From: SIG455 sp045646385
GTDB lineage: Bacteria; Bacillota; Clostridia; UMGS1810
Direction of reading: 5' to 3'
Length of the DNA: 64,000 nt
NCBI GenBank assembly: GCA_045646385.1
Contig: JAZRKQ010000027.1
Location: forward strand, 43,567 to 107,566
Below the pieces are notes generated by a model, which did no database searches, was not told the origin of the DNA, and saw nothing but the letters and a program-made list of their open reading frames with translations. Shown piece by piece: positions 1-8,488 of this stretch. A program made the position numbers and the translations under genes. Numbering within the stretch: position 1 is the stretch's first letter; every line of letters begins with the position of its first letter.

Positions 1-142
1 AATTGCGAAAAAGTAATGAATTTTTGTTCCTAACTTGACACGTTTCTATACGATCGAATGTCAGTACTATTCTCTTAAAAAAGAGGAGAGAGGAAATACA
101 TATAATATTTTGCACTTGCAAAATTGTTAATGGAGTTATGTT
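1..142. other. Left-edge non-coding stretch upstream of the phosphatase gene
   Basis: No ORF is supported here. A TATAAT hexamer sits at 101-106 but without a convincing -35 box 17 bases before it. It is followed at once by a small inverted repeat, TTTTGCA (108-114) and TGCAAAA (117-123), that could be an operator or chance. The next gene has a GGAG ribosome binding site ending about 7 bases before its ATG. A TTGACA hexamer at 35-40 has no matching -10 at normal spacing. Confidence 0.3.
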
Positions 143-625
143 ATGGTAAGAATTTTATTTATATGCCACGGTAATATATGCCGAAGCCCAATGGCAGAAT
201 TTGTTTTTAAGGATATTGTAGAAAAATCAGGAATAAGTGATAAATTCTATGTGGCTTCTGCTGCTACGAGTTACGAGGAAATAGGCAATCCTGTGCATCA
301 TGGAACCGCAAAAATTTTAGACGGACTTGGTATATCATACTCCGGAAAACGTGCGATACATTTAGAAAAATCCGACTATGCGAAATACGATTATTTAGTG
401 TGTATGGACAGTGCCAATGTACGTAATACCTTACGGATTATAGGGAATGATGCGGATAAAAAAATACACAAACTACTTGAGTTTGTCGGCTCTTATGAAG
501 ATGTTGCTGATCCGTGGTATACAGGAAAATTTGACAAAACATACAAAGATGTTCTGGCAGGATGTAAGGGACTTTTAAGATATATAGAGAAACAAAAAAT
601 AATTGAAACAAAATGTGATATCTAA
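143..625 (+). CDS. Low-molecular-weight protein tyrosine phosphatase
   Basis: Cytoplasmic phosphatase of the LMW-PTP family, which removes phosphate from protein phosphotyrosine through a cysteine intermediate. The P-loop CX5RS is at residues 8-15 (CHGNICRS) and the general-acid Asp in DPW is at about residue 123; the length of 160 aa is normal for the family. The Firmicute relative YwlE is instead a protein-arginine phosphatase that reverses McsB, and it is known for a Thr in the P-loop where tyrosine phosphatases have Ile. This protein has Ile12, so a tyrosine-type activity is the better guess even though mcsB lies 8 kb away. ATG with GGAG upstream. No operon partner is obvious: 66 bases separate it from the next gene. 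Confidence 0.85.
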   Translation: MVRILFICHGNICRSPMAEFVFKDIVEKSGISDKFYVASAATSYEEIGNPVHHGTAKILDGLGISYSGKRAIHLEKSDYAKYDYLVCMDSANVRNTLRIIGNDADKKIHKLLEFVGSYEDVADPWYTGKFDKTYKDVLAGCKGLLRYIEKQKIIETKCDI

Positions 626-691
626 ACCTTATATCCCTTATAACACAGAAGATCTCAAAATTTAACGAGGATTTAACGGAGAATAACTAAT

Positions 692-1015
692 ATGAACAAA
701 TGCCGTATAACTGTAATGAGAATATCACATTATGATGATTTAATAGAAAAATACGAAAATCCGATTAAGCATACTTGTGATTTAAAAGAAGGACAAGTTT
801 TTATTGCAAACGGATGGAAAAAGCCTGATGGTCTGTGTGATAGTGCGTGGGAAAGCATATCTCCTTTTGTAATGACTTTATCTCATGGCGGTGAGAATTT
901 TTATGATGGATGGATGAAGAATCCAAAGACTGCTATGATTTCCTGTAATGATGGGTTTAGACCTGTAAGTTTTTATATTGAGGCGCTTGATGAAAGTGCA
1001 GATACAGACAAATAA
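692..1015 (+). CDS. TIGR04076 family protein
   Basis: A 107-residue protein matching the pattern of the uncharacterised TIGR04076 family: an N-terminal KCRITVMR strand, a central GLCDSAW segment (about residues 48-54), an LSHGG turn, and a C-terminal stretch containing CNDGFRPVSFYIEA. The conserved Cys and Trp residues suggest a small folded domain, but no reaction is known to me for this family. It is probably cytoplasmic, as no signal peptide or membrane segment is visible. The ATG is preceded by an ACGGAG ribosome binding site. Neighbours are unrelated enzymes, so context gives no function. Confidence 0.7.
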   Translation: MNKCRITVMRISHYDDLIEKYENPIKHTCDLKEGQVFIANGWKKPDGLCDSAWESISPFVMTLSHGGENFYDGWMKNPKTAMISCNDGFRPVSFYIEALDESADTDK

Positions 1016-1074
1016 TTAGGGAGCAACATATACCACAAAAGTGATTAAGTAAATTCAAAAGGGAGGGCTATATT

Positions 1075-2244
1075 ATGAATTTTAAACCTATGATAGATTT
1101 TATGGACAGGCTTACCGAATGGCGAATACCAGGAAATAGTATAAGCATATATATTGACAATAAGGAAGTATTTAATTACAGTTCGGGATACGCAGATATT
1201 GAAAACAAAATACCAATGACAGCAGACAAACTTATAAATATTTACTCATGCTCAAAACCTGCAACTGTAATCGGCGCTTTGCAACTATATGAAAAAGGGT
1301 TTTTTCTACTAGATGACCCCGTATACGACTTTATCCCTGAATTTAAAGATATGTATATAAATACCGAAAACGGACTGAAAAAAGCAGAAAACAGCATTAC
1401 AATGCGTCATTTATTTACAATGACGTCCGGCATTACATATAATACCAACTCAAACGCATTTAAAAAAGCGGCTGAACTTACAGACGGAAAAATGAATACT
1501 GTAACTTTAGCAAAATGCATTGCATCTGATCCCCTTGATTTTGAGCCCGGAAAACAGTGGAAATATGGGCTGAATCATGATATTTTAGGTGCTGTGGTTG
1601 AGATAATTTCAGGCAAAAAGTTTCGAGATTATATGCACGAAAATGTGTTTGAACCGTTGGGAATCAAGAATACTTTATACCACAACGATGATGTGCAAAA
1701 CCAAATGGCTCAACAATATAGTTTTAAAGACCAAAGCGAAAGCAATATAGTTAACCTTCAGGCATCGGGAGATAGCCGTAAGGGAGGAGAACTTATAAAC
1801 GTAGGCAAAGCACGAAACGGTCAAGCAAGTGAATTTGACAGTGGCGGATCAGGTGTTGTTACCTCCGTAAATGAATATTCAAAGTTTGTATCTGCTTTGG
1901 CAAACGGAGGCATCGGCCCGAATGGTGAAAGGATAATTGCAGAAAGCACCATACGTCTTATGCGCCAAAATCAATTAAGCGAGGTTCAACGCCAGACAAT
2001 GGTATGGCCTCAACTTAAAGGCTATGGCTACGGACTCGGTGTCAGAACGCTTATCGACAAAGCGGCTTCAGGCTCAACAGGACCTTTAGGTGAGTTTGGT
2101 TGGGGCGGTGCAGCAGGTGCAACAGTGCTTGCAGATTTAGATAACAGAATATCTATGTTTTATGCACATCATATGCTAAACCCACAGGAAACGTATTATC
2201 AACCGAGGCTTAGAAATGTTCTATACACCTGTATAACGGGCTGA
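1075..2244 (+). CDS. Serine hydrolase of the class C beta-lactamase family
   Basis: Penicillin-binding-protein-like serine hydrolase (Pfam Beta-lactamase), 389 aa. The nucleophile motif SxxK is S58-C-S-K61, the second-motif tyrosine is probably Y164 in KYGLNHDILG, and the third motif is the WGG at 343-345 (FGWGGAAGA). This pattern is typical of the esterase/beta-lactamase-like group rather than true AmpC enzymes, so the substrate (ester, peptide or cell-wall fragment) cannot be named. No signal peptide is apparent, which argues against a periplasmic or secreted antibiotic-resistance role. Strong GGGAGGG ribosome binding site before the ATG. It lies 24 bases upstream of the histidine phosphatase gene and may be co-transcribed with it. 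Confidence 0.85.
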   Translation: MNFKPMIDFMDRLTEWRIPGNSISIYIDNKEVFNYSSGYADIENKIPMTADKLINIYSCSKPATVIGALQLYEKGFFLLDDPVYDFIPEFKDMYINTENGLKKAENSITMRHLFTMTSGITYNTNSNAFKKAAELTDGKMNTVTLAKCIASDPLDFEPGKQWKYGLNHDILGAVVEIISGKKFRDYMHENVFEPLGIKNTLYHNDDVQNQMAQQYSFKDQSESNIVNLQASGDSRKGGELINVGKARNGQASEFDSGGSGVVTSVNEYSKFVSALANGGIGPNGERIIAESTIRLMRQNQLSEVQRQTMVWPQLKGYGYGLGVRTLIDKAASGSTGPLGEFGWGGAAGATVLADLDNRISMFYAHHMLNPQETYYQPRLRNVLYTCITG

Positions 2245-2268
2245 CATTAATTACGGAGTGAAATTAAA

Positions 2269-2910
2269 ATGACTACTTTACTTATGATAAGACACGGCGA
2301 AAGCGAAGCCAACCGAAACAAAGTTTTTGCCGGCAACTTAGATGCTGATTTACAAAGTAACGGCCTGAAACAAGCACAAAAAACGGCAGAATTTATAGTG
2401 GCAAATTACAAAGTTGACAAGGTGTATGCCAGCGACCTTAAAAGGGCATTTAAAACAGGAAAATGCGTAGCGGATTTAGCCGGAGTTGAAATAATACCAA
2501 ACAAAAACTTGCGCGAAATATCCGCAGGACAATGGGAAGGTATGAAATACTCCGATTTGGCAACCGACTATTCAGATGACTACAATATATGGCTTACAGA
2601 CATCGGCAATGCGTGTTGCACGGGAGGAGAATCCGTTAAACAACTTGCAAAAAGGGTTATGGCTGAACTGACCGCCATAGCGTCTGCCAACGACGGAAAA
2701 ACTATTGTTATTGCAACGCACGCAACACCAATACGTGCAATGCAAACCCTTGTTAAACACGGAAATCTTGAAAATATGCACGCTGTTGCGTGGGTTACAA
2801 ACGCTTCTGTTACTACCTTTGAATACGAAAACGGAGTATGGAAATGCGTTAAAATAAGCGAAGATGCACACCTTAATGAATTGAAAACTGAACTTCCCAA
2901 AAATGTGTAA
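2269..2910 (+). CDS. Histidine phosphatase family protein (phosphoglycerate mutase-like)
   Basis: Branch-1 histidine phosphatase, 213 aa. The catalytic RHG motif is at residues 8-10 (IRHGESEANR), the conserved Glu lies in LREISAGQWEG (E83), and the second catalytic His is H151 in IATHATPIRA. Members hydrolyse small phosphoesters through a phosphohistidine; some are alpha-ribazole phosphatases, others phosphoglycerate mutases or broad phosphatases. No cobalamin genes are nearby, so the substrate stays open. It starts 24 bases after the serine hydrolase with a GGAG site, and ends in a shared terminator that separates it from the convergent gene on the other strand. Confidence 0.85.
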   Translation: MTTLLMIRHGESEANRNKVFAGNLDADLQSNGLKQAQKTAEFIVANYKVDKVYASDLKRAFKTGKCVADLAGVEIIPNKNLREISAGQWEGMKYSDLATDYSDDYNIWLTDIGNACCTGGESVKQLAKRVMAELTAIASANDGKTIVIATHATPIRAMQTLVKHGNLENMHAVAWVTNASVTTFEYENGVWKCVKISEDAHLNELKTELPKNV

Positions 2911-2916
2911 ATTTAA

Positions 2917-2939
2917 AACCCGTCTTAAAAAGACGGGTT
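2917..2939. terminator. Bidirectional intrinsic terminator
   Basis: Perfect 10-bp stem AACCCGTCTT / AAGACGGGTT with an AAA loop and T/A-rich flanks on both sides, between two convergent genes. It overlaps the last codons of the leftward gene. Confidence 0.85.
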
Positions 2940-3540
2940 ATTTTATTGCAGGAGATATAATGGTTTTTAAAAGTTCCGCCGGCATAGGTGCATTGGTTGG
3001 AGTGTATCTTTCAATGCTTACAATTTTAACTACTGCAGGCTCCATAAAGTCGCCCGCAGGTGCTATAACATACTGACCCACTTTATACGTTTTATTACCG
3101 GAAAGGTAGTAGTATTGTTTTCGTTTACCGGCAAAAGTTACGCTGTAGTAAACAAGTCCGTCATCTCCATATTCCTCGTATGATTTTGGCATACCTTTTA
3201 TCATATCAGAAATTTCACCAACAATATTCAACAAAGATTTATCTATATGTCTTATTTCCTGAGCCTTGCCGATATTTTCAATTGCAGCGGTATAGTTTGA
3301 CATAAAAACGTCCGGATTATCAGTATACCTCATCATATCAGCATTGTTTTTAACAGATTTTAAATAACGCAGAACATCTTCTGCATAAACATTTTTACGT
3401 TTTAATGTCCTTACAATTTTATAAGCCTGCCATACTTTTGAAGACACTTCACAAAGAACATTGTCACTCTCTACTTTTTTTCTGTCCAAAAAGCGTAGTA
3501 TGACTAATTTTATCTTTTCAATAAGTTTTTTTAAAAACAT
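2938..3540 (-). CDS. Hypothetical protein with a C-terminal small beta-domain
   Basis: I do not recognise a named family. The N-terminus (residues 1-25) is Lys/Leu-rich and amphipathic, the middle (30-110) is predicted mostly helical, and the C-terminal 70 residues (SVTFAGKRKQYYYLSG, then VGQYVIAPAGDFMEPAVVKIVSIERYTPTNAPMP in two parts) read as a small beta-barrel-like domain. That domain resembles ones found at the end of many short Clostridia proteins of unknown role. No signal peptide. The gene is the last of a leftward group after tupA-like, luxS and mtnN, 24 bases after mtnN, so it may be co-expressed with them, though nothing links it to methyl-cycle chemistry. Confidence 0.7.
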   Translation of the reverse strand: MFLKKLIEKIKLVILRFLDRKKVESDNVLCEVSSKVWQAYKIVRTLKRKNVYAEDVLRYLKSVKNNADMMRYTDNPDVFMSNYTAAIENIGKAQEIRHIDKSLLNIVGEISDMIKGMPKSYEEYGDDGLVYYSVTFAGKRKQYYYLSGNKTYKVGQYVIAPAGDFMEPAVVKIVSIERYTPTNAPMPAELLKTIISPAIK

Positions 3541-3564
3541 ATAACCACCTGAAAGCAGATGAGA

Positions 3565-4251
3565 TTATCTGCATAATTCTATAATAATATCCTTTGTTGT
3601 TTTTGCAGCATAATCAAGTGACGATTTATAGTCGTTGTCAGAATTTTCGTCACCGCTGTCTGACATACTGCGAAGTATTGCAAATGGTACGTCATTTATA
3701 TAGCACACATGACCGATTGAAGCACTTTCCATATCTCCGCCGATGGCATCGAAATTATCTTGCAGCCATTTAACAAGAACAGAGTCGTTTATAAATTTGT
3801 CGCCCGTTGCTATAACACCCTTTTTATAGTTAATATTTTTACCCTTTAATATATTCTCAAAATCAGAATTTGTATCAGCATCGCAATCAAAATATATCTT
3901 ATTAATTCCCGATATAAGCCCTATTGGATCTCCTACTGCGGATGTATCCATATCGTACTGAACAACCTTATCAGCAAGGATAATATCACCTGTTTTAAGT
4001 TCTTTTGAAAGTCCGCCGCACACACCGATATTTATTATTAAATCCGGCGCAAAATTCATAATCATTGCCTGAGTGCACGCTGCGGCAAACACCTTACCTA
4101 TTCCACTTTGTGCAAGTATCACTTCAGCATTTTCTAAAATCCCTTTATAAAAATTCATACCTGCTATGGTTGTAGTTTGTGCTACCGCCATATTCTTTTT
4201 AATTTCTTCTATTTCAACTTCCATAGCACCGATTATGCCTATTTTTCTCAT
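3565..4251 (-). CDS. mtnN: 5'-methylthioadenosine/S-adenosylhomocysteine nucleosidase
   Basis: Cytoplasmic nucleosidase that removes adenine from S-adenosylhomocysteine, methylthioadenosine and 5'-deoxyadenosine. Family hallmarks are clear: N-terminal IGIIGAMEVEIEEI with the catalytic Glu near residue 12, GVCGGL at 77-81, the substrate-binding GDMES at 172-176 and the general-acid Asp in SMSDSGD (D198). Its 228 aa match the usual length of about 230. It follows luxS by only 10 bases: MtnN makes S-ribosylhomocysteine, which LuxS then cleaves, so the pair forms a complete two-step detoxification and AI-2 route. Confidence 0.95.
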   Translation of the reverse strand: MRKIGIIGAMEVEIEEIKKNMAVAQTTTIAGMNFYKGILENAEVILAQSGIGKVFAAACTQAMIMNFAPDLIINIGVCGGLSKELKTGDIILADKVVQYDMDTSAVGDPIGLISGINKIYFDCDADTNSDFENILKGKNINYKKGVIATGDKFINDSVLVKWLQDNFDAIGGDMESASIGHVCYINDVPFAILRSMSDSGDENSDNDYKSSLDYAAKTTKDIIIELCR

Positions 4252-4261
4252 ATTATTTTCC

Positions 4262-4723
4262 TCATTCTTTATATTTCATATCATCAGGTGTCCAGTTTTT
4301 TATAACATTTGACATTTCAAGCGCCTCGCACTTGGCACCAGCAAGGTCGTGTTCAAGATAATTTCCGCACTCAATGCGACTGTTACCGGGAATATCACCA
4401 TCAAAATCTGTAATAAACGAAAATGCATCCTGTATAAGTTCAATAGCCTGTTCGTATGAAACGCTATCGCGCAAAATAAGATAAAAACCCGTTCTGCATC
4501 CCATAGGTCCAAAATATACAACGCTGTTGCTGTATTCACTATTTCGCACAAATGTTGCAAATATATGCTCTATAGTATGCATCGCCGCATTTTCAAGATA
4601 GTTGCCGCCGTTCGGGATTTTAACGCGTATATCATACGTTACAACATCACCGTCGATGCGGGATAAATATATCCCTCTTTCTAAAACATCGTGATTTACT
4701 TTAAAACTTTCTATTTTATTCAC
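4262..4723 (-). CDS. luxS: S-ribosylhomocysteine lyase, autoinducer-2 synthase
   Basis: Metalloenzyme that converts S-ribosylhomocysteine to homocysteine and 4,5-dihydroxy-2,3-pentanedione, the AI-2 precursor. The metal ligands HxxEH (H49, H53, in HTIEH) and the later Cys in ECGNYLEHD (about C119) are present, as is the catalytic Cys in FGPMGCRTGFYL (about C76). I choose the GTG at 4723 rather than the TTG at 4744: it gives the usual LuxS start (MNKIESFKVNH) and is preceded by AAGGAAG with a 6-base gap. Result 153 aa, a normal length. It follows the tupA-like stop by 17 bases and precedes mtnN by 10. Confidence 0.95.
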   Translation of the reverse strand: MNKIESFKVNHDVLERGIYLSRIDGDVVTYDIRVKIPNGGNYLENAAMHTIEHIFATFVRNSEYSNSVVYFGPMGCRTGFYLILRDSVSYEQAIELIQDAFSFITDFDGDIPGNSRIECGNYLEHDLAGAKCEALEMSNVIKNWTPDDMKYKE

Positions 4724-4740
4724 AGCAATCTTCCTTATAG

Positions 4741-5670
4741 TCAATTTTTGTCGGACAATTTTATCATGTCGCCCAGTTTTTCATCCCACTCTTCGGGAGT
4801 GAAAGGTATCATCCCACTTGCAGGAAAGAATGTTAATTCACCAAAAAATATTTTATTGTTAATCTCATAAAAATCTACTCTTAAAAAAGAAGTATCTTTT
4901 GATAAAATTTTTGCATATTCTATCATTTTATCAATGTTTTTAGGTTTTTGGGGTAATTTCAAAAACGATGCATAGTCTGCACGTCTAAATGGTGCAAATT
5001 CCCATTCAAGTGTAACAAAACTGATATTTGCCGTGTCGTGATTTTCTAATCCCGAAGACACATACGCAAATTGGGGTATACCATTAAAACAAAAAAACTT
5101 GTAATCCGTTAATCCTGCATTATCAGAATTATCTTCCATATATTTTTCTGCAATAATTCTCGGTTTGACATTTTTATATGGCCACTCGCGATTAGCATAA
5201 TAATAATTTTTTCTAAGGCTTTTATTAAGAGTTTTTCTTGCTTTCTTTATATCCAATTTGCTTTTATCACGACAAATTATTAATCCGCCGCTGTCGTGTG
5301 TACATTTTAAAACAAACTGTTCGGGCAATTTGTCAAAATCAATGTCATCAAAGTTATCCCAAACGCCGTAGGTGGGTATAATATACTCTTCACCTATTAT
5401 ATCAGCAACATATTTTTTTGCTTCGTACTTATCTACCATTGTTGTATACTCGGGTTTACGGTTATAGAGTTTAAGCCATTGGAGTTTTTCGTTAAAAGTT
5501 TTTGGGTTATCCAAGTCCAAAGGTCTGTTCATACTATAATAAAAAACTCTTTTTAAAAACTCTGCATCATCCATTTTATCGTGAAAATGCAGGTATGTAT
5601 TTATTGAAAATCTATATCCCTTATCTGTCAAATACTTAAATGCTTTATTTAACAAACCTTTAAGCGGCAT
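4741..5670 (-). CDS. TupA-like ATP-grasp protein
   Basis: 309-residue member of the TupA-like ATP-grasp family, named after the Bacillus teichuronopeptide protein TupA. Typical features are the N-terminal NPKTFNEKLQWLKLYNR block (about residues 55-71), the VDKYEAKKYV motif, FVLKCTHDSGG (about 125-135) and a later ATP-grasp core with AEKYMED and RVDFYEI. ATP-grasp enzymes ligate a carboxylate to an amine, so a role in adding amino acids to cell-surface polymers is plausible; no substrate can be read here. Cytoplasmic. It is the first gene of the tupA-like-luxS-mtnN group. Confidence 0.8.
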   Translation of the reverse strand: MPLKGLLNKAFKYLTDKGYRFSINTYLHFHDKMDDAEFLKRVFYYSMNRPLDLDNPKTFNEKLQWLKLYNRKPEYTTMVDKYEAKKYVADIIGEEYIIPTYGVWDNFDDIDFDKLPEQFVLKCTHDSGGLIICRDKSKLDIKKARKTLNKSLRKNYYYANREWPYKNVKPRIIAEKYMEDNSDNAGLTDYKFFCFNGIPQFAYVSSGLENHDTANISFVTLEWEFAPFRRADYASFLKLPQKPKNIDKMIEYAKILSKDTSFLRVDFYEINNKIFFGELTFFPASGMIPFTPEEWDEKLGDMIKLSDKN

Positions 5671-5741
5671 ATACCCTACCCCCGTACACTTATAAACTTT
5701 TCTGCATTATAACATTTTTTTAAAAAAGTGTCAAGGAAGGC

Positions 5742-5778
5742 AAAATTAAAAATCCCTCATTGAGGGATTTTTAATTTT
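5742..5778 (-). terminator. Intrinsic terminator after the clpC operon
   Basis: Near-perfect 18-bp inverted repeat centred on 5760 with core ATCCCTCA / TGAGGGAT and A/T-rich outer arms. It lies three bases past the stop of the TSCPD gene, the last gene of the leftward ctsR operon. Confidence 0.85.
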
Positions 5779-5780
5779 TA

Positions 5781-6038
5781 TTATTTTACTGTTTTTATAA
5801 GTTCCTGTTCAAGTGCTATTGCTATCTGGTCAGGACAAGATGTACCACGCCCTCTGCAATCAGTACCGCGAAGTTTTTCGATAGTTTCGCGCGCATCAGC
5901 ACCTTTTAAAAGTTTGCATATGCCACCGAGATTTCCCGAACATCCGCCAACAACATCAATTTCTTCTATTTTACCGTTGTTGTCAAGTTCAACTGAAATT
6001 TTTTGCGAGCACACACCCTTTGGATAATATACACTCAT
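5781..6038 (-). CDS. TSCPD domain protein (TIGR03905 family)
   Basis: Small 85-residue protein with the defining TSCPD tetrad at about residues 65-70 (GTSCPDQ), a GVCS motif near the start and GGCSGNLGG in the middle. The conserved cysteines suggest a metal- or nucleotide-binding domain like the one at the C-terminus of class II ribonucleotide reductases, but stand-alone TIGR03905 proteins have no established function. Its ATG overlaps the clpC stop by one base (TGATG), so translation is probably coupled and it belongs to the ctsR-clpC operon. A terminator follows directly. Confidence 0.8.
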   Translation of the reverse strand: MSVYYPKGVCSQKISVELDNNGKIEEIDVVGGCSGNLGGICKLLKGADARETIEKLRGTDCRGRGTSCPDQIAIALEQELIKTVK

Positions 6039-8473
6039 CAGTCATTCTCCTTTTTACTGTCATTTATTATCACGATTTTGCCGTCTGCACAATCTATGGT
6101 TACAGTATCGCCTTCACTTACGTTACCGGAAAGCATCTCGTCCGATACCAAATCCTCAACCTGCGACTGTATTGCGCGTCTTAGAGGTCTTGCACCATAT
6201 ACAGGGTCGAAACCCGCATCTGCAAGATGCGAAACTGCTTCATCTGTATACATAGCAGTTATGCCTATAGTTTCAAGACGGTTTGTAAGATTATTAAGCA
6301 TAATCTTTGTAATGTTCTGGATATCTTCGTGCGAAAGTTTTTTAAACACTATAATCTCGTCAATACGGTTTAAAAGTTCCGGACGAAACGCCTTTTTAAG
6401 TTCTCCCAGAACAGACGTTTTAATTTTTTCGTAATCTTCGTCATCATTACTTTCGCTGCCGAATCCGAGAGAGGTTGTTTTATCGGTTATAAGTCTTGCG
6501 CCGATATTAGATGTCATTATAATAACCGTGTTTTTAAAATCAACCCGTCTGCCTTGCGAATCTGTTAAAATACCATCCTCTAAAATTTGAAGCAAGATAT
6601 TAAAAACATCAGGGTGCGCTTTTTCAATCTCGTCAAACAACACTACTGAATATGGTTTTCTTCTTACCTTTTCAGTAAGTTGACCGCCCTCGTCATATCC
6701 AACAAATCCGGGAGGTGAGCCAACAAGTCTTGATACATTATGCTTATCCATATACTCACTCATATCAACTCTTATAACGGCATTTTCATCACCAAAAACA
6801 GTTTCTGCAACGGCTTTGCACAGTTCTGTTTTACCCACGCCGGTAGGACCTAAGAATATAAATGAACCTGTGGGGCGTTTGGGGTCTTTAAGCCCTGTCC
6901 TGCCTCGACGGATTGCTTTAGAAACTGCCACTACGGCTTCGTCCTGACCTACTACACGTTCGTGAAGAATATTCTCCATATTCTTTAAGCGCTCCTGCTC
7001 TTCTTCAGCAAGTTTTTTAACAGGTATTCCTGTCCAGGATGCAATTATATCGCAAATTTCCTCTGCACCTACGGTAAGGTCTGCCTCGCTGCTTTGCTTG
7101 TTCCAACCGTTTTTACGTTGTTCAAGTTCTTTCTTTAATTCCTCGACCTTATCACGGAATTGTGCGGCTTTTTCAAATTCCTCATTTTCAATTGCAACTT
7201 TTTTGGCAGCATCTGTCTGTGCAATTTCAGCCTCAATCTCCTTAACTTCGGGAGGAGCAGTATACGCTTTCATTCTTATTTTTGACGATGCCTCGTCTAT
7301 TAAGTCGATCGCCTTGTCGGGCAGGAATCTGTCTGTGATATATCGTTGAGAAAGTTTTGCCGCACTTACAACAGCCTCATCAGTTATGCGAACCTTATGG
7401 TGTGCTTCGTACTTATCGCGTATTCCCATTAAAATAGAAATGGTTTCGTCAACAGTAGGTTCACCTACGGTTATCGGTTGGAATCTTCTCTCAAGTGCAG
7501 AATCTTTTTCAATATTTTTTCTGTATTCGTCCAAAGTAGTTGCACCTATAACCTGAAGTTCACCACGTGCAAGCAAGGGTTTCAAAATATTTGCCGCATC
7601 CATAGCGCCCTCTGCTGCGCCGGCACCGATAAGTGTGTGTACTTCATCTATAAAAAGGATTATATCGCTGCTTTTTTTTGCGCTGTCAAGTGCTTTTCTT
7701 ATTCTGTCCTCAAATTCGCCTCTGTACTTAGTTCCTGCTACCATTGATGCAAGGTCTAAGGAAAATATTTTCTTACCCTTTAAAGTTTCGGGAACTTCTC
7801 CTGATACAATTTTCTGAGCAAGTCCTTCTGCTATGGCGGTTTTTCCGACACCAGGCTCACCTATTAAGCATGGATTATTTTTCGTTCTGCGCGAAAGTAT
7901 CTGTATAACACGCTCTATCTCTTTATCTCTGCCAACGATAGGGTCGAATTTGCCATCTGATGCCATTTTTGTAAGGTCGCTGCCAAACGGCTCCAGATCT
8001 TTAATATTTCCTCTTGTTTTACTGCTTGATTCAGGTGCAGATGCACCGCCAAACATCTTACGTGCAATCACATTCGGGTCTGCCTGCTGAGTGCGTATAA
8101 GCGATGCAGCAACGCTTTCACCCTCACGCAATATCGCCATCAGTATATGCTCAGGGAATATAAACTGCGCGCCTGTTCGCTGTGATTCACTATAACTTAA
8201 TTCAATAACAGTTTTTGTTCGCGGTGTAAGCGGCAGCATTCCATCAGGCACTTTTCCGTTTATTGTAAGATTTTGTTCGTCTTTTATATTTTCTATTATA
8301 TATTCGTATGTTATACCTTCATCAAGCAGTACTTCGCACGCTTTTGAAGTGCCCTCTTTAACAAGAGCCGCAAGCAGATGCTCTGTACCCACAAAATTAT
8401 GGCCGAGTTCTGTTGCAATTTCCTGAGAATGCCTCAGCACATTCCGTGATTTATCTGTAAATCTGCTGTTCAT
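6038..8473 (-). CDS. clpC: ATP-dependent Clp protease ATPase subunit ClpC
   Basis: Class I Hsp100 unfoldase that feeds proteins, including those marked by McsB phosphoarginine, into ClpP. Domain order is complete: two Clp_N repeats (about 1-150), first AAA+ module with Walker A GEPGVGKT (205-212), a UVR-type middle segment rich in Glu/Lys (about 420-450), second AAA+ module with GPTGVGKT, then the C-terminal D2-small domain. At 811 aa it has the usual length. Strong AAGGAGG site before the ATG. Fourth gene of ctsR-mcsA-mcsB-clpC, 15 bases after mcsB. CtsR control is expected from the operator upstream of ctsR. No clpP lies in the window. Confidence 0.97.
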   Translation of the reverse strand: MNSRFTDKSRNVLRHSQEIATELGHNFVGTEHLLAALVKEGTSKACEVLLDEGITYEYIIENIKDEQNLTINGKVPDGMLPLTPRTKTVIELSYSESQRTGAQFIFPEHILMAILREGESVAASLIRTQQADPNVIARKMFGGASAPESSSKTRGNIKDLEPFGSDLTKMASDGKFDPIVGRDKEIERVIQILSRRTKNNPCLIGEPGVGKTAIAEGLAQKIVSGEVPETLKGKKIFSLDLASMVAGTKYRGEFEDRIRKALDSAKKSSDIILFIDEVHTLIGAGAAEGAMDAANILKPLLARGELQVIGATTLDEYRKNIEKDSALERRFQPITVGEPTVDETISILMGIRDKYEAHHKVRITDEAVVSAAKLSQRYITDRFLPDKAIDLIDEASSKIRMKAYTAPPEVKEIEAEIAQTDAAKKVAIENEEFEKAAQFRDKVEELKKELEQRKNGWNKQSSEADLTVGAEEICDIIASWTGIPVKKLAEEEQERLKNMENILHERVVGQDEAVVAVSKAIRRGRTGLKDPKRPTGSFIFLGPTGVGKTELCKAVAETVFGDENAVIRVDMSEYMDKHNVSRLVGSPPGFVGYDEGGQLTEKVRRKPYSVVLFDEIEKAHPDVFNILLQILEDGILTDSQGRRVDFKNTVIIMTSNIGARLITDKTTSLGFGSESNDDEDYEKIKTSVLGELKKAFRPELLNRIDEIIVFKKLSHEDIQNITKIMLNNLTNRLETIGITAMYTDEAVSHLADAGFDPVYGARPLRRAIQSQVEDLVSDEMLSGNVSEGDTVTIDCADGKIVIINDSKKEND

Positions 8474-8488
8474 ATGCTATTCCTCCTT

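Noticed and set aside
143..625. Calling the LMW phosphatase YwlE, the arginine phosphatase
   Set aside because: The P-loop has Ile instead of the Thr that gives phosphoarginine selectivity.
1075..2244. A beta-lactamase resistance gene
   Set aside because: No signal peptide, and the second and third motifs fit the broad esterase/serine hydrolase group rather than AmpC.
6003..6434. A 143-residue plus-strand ORF opposite clpC, and many similar antisense frames in the window
   Set aside because: They lie fully inside conserved genes on the other strand, have no ribosome binding sites and show no family motifs.
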